Source: Candidatus Nanohalarchaeota archaeon
GTDB taxonomy: Archaea; EX4484-52; JAADEF01
Length of the DNA stretch: 8,481 nt
Direction: 5' to 3'
Assembly (NCBI GenBank): GCA_013153555.1
Contig: JAADEF010000024.1
Coordinates: forward strand, 1 to 8,481
Of this stretch, positions 6,701 through 8,481 are shown piece by piece. Position 1 is the first letter of the stretch. Each line of letters starts with the position of its first letter. The position numbers were made by a program, and so were the translations under genes. The notes below the pieces were generated by a model, which ran no database searches, was not told the DNA's origin, and saw nothing but the letters and a program-made list of their open reading frames with translations.

Positions 6701-6710
6701 TTTTTTAAAA
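6701..6710 (+). promoter_or_regulatory. TATA box of the secE-spt5-rpl11-rpl1 operon
   Basis: TTTTTTAAAA has archaeal TATA character and is preceded by a purine-rich stretch (AAAAGGAG at 6689-6696) that could contribute to TFB binding. Transcription would begin near 6731, just at the base of the leader hairpin, giving a leader of about 55 nt before secE. Confidence 0.5.
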
Positions 6711-6731
6711 CTTATGAATGTATTTTATGAT

Positions 6732-6771
6732 AGTTTTGCCCGTTAACTGCTGAAAGCAGGAGGGCAGAGCT
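6732..6771 (+). promoter_or_regulatory. 5' leader hairpin resembling an L1-protein binding site
   Basis: A ten-pair stem (6732-6741 with 6762-6771, including two G-U pairs) is capped by an asymmetric internal loop (GTTAA at 6742-6746 opposite GA at 6760-6761), a four-pair stem (CTGC 6747-6750 with GCAG 6756-6759) and the loop TGAAA. The two strands around the loop read GCAG-GA-GGGC and GCCC-GTTAA-CTGC. From memory, the L1-binding motif in 23S rRNA and Methanococcus L1 mRNA is likewise helix-GA-GG on one strand and CC-G...A-C on the other, so this is a close match with the strands joined at the opposite end. The operon encodes L1. A U-tract does not follow, so it is not an intrinsic terminator. 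The structure is seen; L1 binding is inferred. Confidence 0.5.
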
Positions 6772-6785
6772 TCTAGGGGTTAAAG

Positions 6786-6968
6786 ATGGCAGTAAAAATA
6801 ACAACCTGGCTATCAAAAAAATGGAAAGAATATATTAGAGTTTTAAAATTATTGAAAACCCCGACAAGAGAAGAGATAGTTGCTGCCATAAAAATATCCG
6901 GTGGAGGTATTTTATTGGTTGGGCTGATAAGTTATATTGTTAAGCTCGTATTTAGCTTATTCCTATAA
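6786..6968 (+). CDS. secE: Preprotein translocase gamma subunit, SecE/Sec61-gamma
   Basis: Essential small subunit of the SecYE-beta translocon in the cell membrane, clamping SecY. The 60 residues match the archaeal Sec61-gamma size. An amphipathic N-terminal helix (SKKWKEYIRVLKLL, 10-23) lies along the membrane, followed by the family hallmark KTPTREEI (24-31) and one transmembrane helix (about 38-60) containing GGGILLVGLISYIV. AGGGG at 6775-6779, six bases before the ATG, sets the start. It is the first gene of the operon, as in many archaea where secE precedes spt5, with 17 bp before the preferred spt5 start. A hairpin in its leader may regulate the whole operon. Assignment rests on the hallmark motif and the gene order. 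Confidence 0.93.
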   Translation: MAVKITTWLSKKWKEYIRVLKLLKTPTREEIVAAIKISGGGILLVGLISYIVKLVFSLFL

Positions 6969-6985
6969 ATAAAAAAGGGGATATG

Positions 6986-7423
6986 ATGCCTGTTTATGCG
7001 GTTAGATGTGTTGGTAAAAGAGAAAAATACTTGATTGATGCAATCGAGAATAATGTTAAAAGTAAAGGATTAGAAGTTAAAGCTGTGCTTTATATTCCTG
7101 AAATAAAAGGTTATATTTTTGTGGAAGCACCGAACGAAGAGGTGGTACGCGAAGCAATAATGGGCAATCCTTATTCCCGTGGTATAATTAGTAAGCCAAT
7201 TAATCCTGATGAGTTAAAGCACTTTTTCGAAGAGAAAGAAGAATTGATATTATTAAAAGAAGGAGATATCGTGGAAATTGTTGGTGGTCCATTAAAAAGG
7301 GAACGTGCTAAAATAATTTCCATAGATTTGGGTAAGAAAGAAGCAAGAGTAGAAATAATTGATAGTTCAACACCTATACCTTTGACTATTAAATTAGATT
7401 TATTGAAAAAAATTAGTGAGTGA
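6986..7423 (+). CDS. spt5: Transcription elongation factor Spt5 (NusG homologue)
   Basis: Binds the RNA polymerase clamp with Spt4, closing the DNA channel to raise processivity; the KOW domain can contact ribosomal proteins. The protein has 145 residues from the ATG at 6986; the adjacent ATG at 6983 would add one Met. The second is preferred because AGGGG at 6976-6980 then sits five bases away and the protein begins MPVYAVRC. Residues 1-82 form the NGN domain, with KGYIFVEA (41-48) typical of its core; residues 90-145 form a single KOW domain with EGDIVEIVGGPLKRERAKI (92-110). One KOW is the normal archaeal arrangement. The stop overlaps the region that serves as the rpl11 ribosome-binding site, with six bases between the stop and that start, so the genes are translationally linked. 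Confidence 0.95.
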   Translation: MPVYAVRCVGKREKYLIDAIENNVKSKGLEVKAVLYIPEIKGYIFVEAPNEEVVREAIMGNPYSRGIISKPINPDELKHFFEEKEELILLKEGDIVEIVGGPLKRERAKIISIDLGKKEARVEIIDSSTPIPLTIKLDLLKKISE

Positions 7424-7429
7424 TGTATT

Positions 7430-7915
7430 ATGGGTGAGAAAAAAACAATTGATGCTTTGGTAGAAGGAGGTAAGGCATCACCTGCACCTCCTTTGGGCCC
7501 TGCTTTGGGTCAGCTTAAAGTAAATGTTAAGGAGATTATAGATGCTATTAATGAGAAAACAAAAGCATTTGCAGGTATGAAGGTGCCTATTAAAGTTACT
7601 GTGGATGTAGAAACTAAGGAATTTAGCATAGAAGTTGGTACACCACCTACTAGTCAATTAATTAAGAATAAATTAAAGATTGAAAAGCTGTCTCAACAGC
7701 CTGGCAAGGATTTTGTAGGGAATTTGAGCTTTCAAGAAGTTGTGGATATTGCAAAAATGAAAAAAGAAGGAATGCTTGTTAATGATTTAAAAGCTGCAGT
7801 TAAAAATGTGATAGGAACTTGTGTATCTGCAGGCGTTACTATAGATGGAAAGGATCCTAAACGAGTTATTAAAGAGGTTGAAGAAGGAAAGTATGATGAT
7901 TATTTAAAGGAGTAG
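7430..7915 (+). CDS. rpl11: Large-subunit ribosomal protein uL11
   Basis: Stalk-base protein that binds the GTPase-associated region of 23S rRNA and works with elongation-factor GTPases. Length is 161 residues, normal for archaea. The N-terminal domain carries GGKASPAPPLGPALGQLKVNV (13-33), the glycine/proline-rich signature of L11, and MKVPIKVTVDV (50-60). The C-terminal rRNA-binding domain runs from TPPTSQLIK (71-79) through VGNLSFQEVVDIAK (96-109) to GTCVSAGVTIDGKDP (129-143). GTGAT at 7420-7424, five bases before the ATG at 7430, overlaps the end of spt5 and serves as the ribosome-binding site. The stop codon TAG contributes the first G of the GGTGAT before rpl1. Nothing is missing or unusual. 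Confidence 0.97.
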   Translation: MGEKKTIDALVEGGKASPAPPLGPALGQLKVNVKEIIDAINEKTKAFAGMKVPIKVTVDVETKEFSIEVGTPPTSQLIKNKLKIEKLSQQPGKDFVGNLSFQEVVDIAKMKKEGMLVNDLKAAVKNVIGTCVSAGVTIDGKDPKRVIKEVEEGKYDDYLKE

Positions 7916-7928
7916 GTGATATGTAATG
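7915..7928 (+). promoter_or_regulatory. rpl1 ribosome-binding site with a start-stop ATG-TAA ahead of the true start
   Basis: GGTGAT (7915-7920) is followed at once by ATG-TAA (7921-7926) and then by the real ATG at 7926, which overlaps the stop as TAATG. The true start sits five bases from GGTGAT. The first ATG is a one-codon ORF, which could be ignored or could act in reinitiation. Confidence 0.5.
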
Positions 7929-8481
7929 AAAATACAAGAGGCTATTAAATATTTACAGGAAAATTCAAAGAAGAGGAACTTTAATCAAGCTATTGATTTA
8001 ATTGTGAATATTAAAGGCGTGAATTTAAAACAGCCAGAGAATAGATTTGTGGAAGAAGTATATTTACCTGCAAAATTATCTAAGCCTCGAAAAGTCATGG
8101 TTATTGGAGATGTTATAGCATCTAAAGCAAAAGGCATAGCTGATGTTGTTTTAACAAAAGATGAGCTGATGCAATACACAGGAGATAAAGAAAATAAGAA
8201 AAAATTTAAAAAGCTTATTAAAAATGTGGATTATTTGATAGCTGAAGCACCTTTGATGGTAATTATTGGTAAAGAATTTGGTAGGATTTTAGGTTCGCGG
8301 GGTAAAATGCCTAAACCTTTACCTCCTAATGCAGACCCCAAACCAATAATTGAAAGGCTTAAAAATACTGTTAGGGTTAAGTTAAAAGATGTTCCTTTGA
8401 TACAAACAGTTATAGGTTATGAAGATATGAAAACAGAAGACATAGTTAAAAATTATGATGCAGTTATGAGCACTATTGTGA
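7926..8481 (+). CDS. rpl1: Large-subunit ribosomal protein uL1, 3' end cut off
   Basis: Protein of the L1 stalk, which moves deacylated tRNA out of the E site; in several archaea and bacteria it also represses its own operon by binding the mRNA. The window shows 185 codons, and roughly the last 25-35 are missing. Residues 1-65 begin domain I, including KKRNFNQAIDLIVNIKGVNL (15-34) and the strand RFVEEVYLP (40-48). Domain II follows (about 66-150), with KVMVIGD (56-62) just before it and the archaeal hallmark GRILGSRGKMPKPLPPNADP (119-138). Domain I resumes with VRVKLKDVPLIQTVIGYEDM (149-168). The rRNA-contacting Thr-Met-Gly near the C-terminus would lie beyond the window. The start at 7926 is chosen because the ATG at 7921 is followed by a stop. 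In archaea L10 and L12 usually come next. Confidence 0.95.
   Translation, partial: MKIQEAIKYLQENSKKRNFNQAIDLIVNIKGVNLKQPENRFVEEVYLPAKLSKPRKVMVIGDVIASKAKGIADVVLTKDELMQYTGDKENKKKFKKLIKNVDYLIAEAPLMVIIGKEFGRILGSRGKMPKPLPPNADPKPIIERLKNTVRVKLKDVPLIQTVIGYEDMKTEDIVKNYDAVMSTIV

Noticed and set aside
6738..6765. Leader hairpin as an intrinsic terminator
   Set aside because: No U-tract follows. The next feature is the secE ribosome-binding site and start codon.
6641..6785. SRP RNA, RNase P RNA or tRNA in the divergent spacer
   Set aside because: The space is too short and none of the conserved cores could be found (SRP helix 8, RNase P motifs, or a tRNA cloverleaf with TTCGA-type loop).
7985..8179. 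Minus-strand ORF of 64 codons
   Set aside because: Antisense to the conserved rpl1 reading frame.

Overview
The window is a stretch of archaeal chromosome. The evidence is a set of archaeal-type genes: ribosomal proteins uL16/L10e and eS8, a 60-residue Sec61-gamma/SecE, an Spt5 with a single KOW domain, archaeal-style uL11 and uL1, and an HxGT-type isoleucyl-tRNA synthetase. The DNA is strongly AT-rich. Spacers are short, promoters look like archaeal TATA boxes, and several genes carry GGTG or GGTGAT ribosome-binding sites. A shortened IleRS and several small uncharacterised membrane proteins suggest a small-genome lineage of the DPANN type, but that placement is inference.

Layout. Positions 1-694 (+) hold the 3' part of an MscS-type mechanosensitive channel gene. 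Positions 747-1982 (+) encode a nucleotidyltransferase-fold protein fused to a helical, HEPN-like region and a coiled coil. Positions 2058-2968 (+) are a two-gene ribosomal protein unit (uL16/L10e, then eS8). Convergent to it, on the minus strand, is a three-gene block read from 6568 down to 3000: a zinc-ribbon membrane protein, isoleucyl-tRNA synthetase, and a four-helix membrane protein with an internal duplication. From 6786 to the window end (+) lies the archaeal secE - spt5 - rpl11 - rpl1 operon; rpl1 is cut by the window edge.

The 217-bp divergent spacer (6569-6785) is the least ordinary part. It holds (a) a minus-strand promoter for the zinc-ribbon gene, (b) a TATA box followed by a G-rich island that reads either as C/D-box-like RNA or as an 18-codon leaderless ORF, and (c) a second TATA box followed by a long hairpin just upstream of secE. 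That hairpin has two helices joined by an asymmetric internal loop. It resembles the L1-protein binding motif of 23S rRNA and of archaeal L1 mRNAs, with the strands in permuted order. The operon ends the window with the L1 gene, and the part of that gene where methanogens carry the L1 operator has lost one strand of it. A relocated autoregulatory operator is therefore the main hypothesis.

How the genes work together. SecE is the gamma subunit of the Sec translocon, Spt5 is the RNA polymerase processivity factor that can couple to ribosomes, and L11 and L1 form the two large-subunit stalks near the GTPase centre and E site. uL16/L10e and eS8 are further ribosomal components and IleRS charges tRNA-Ile, so most of the window serves translation. 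I saw no tRNA or rRNA gene, CRISPR array, insertion sequence or phage gene. No gene-free stretch exceeds 300 bases.
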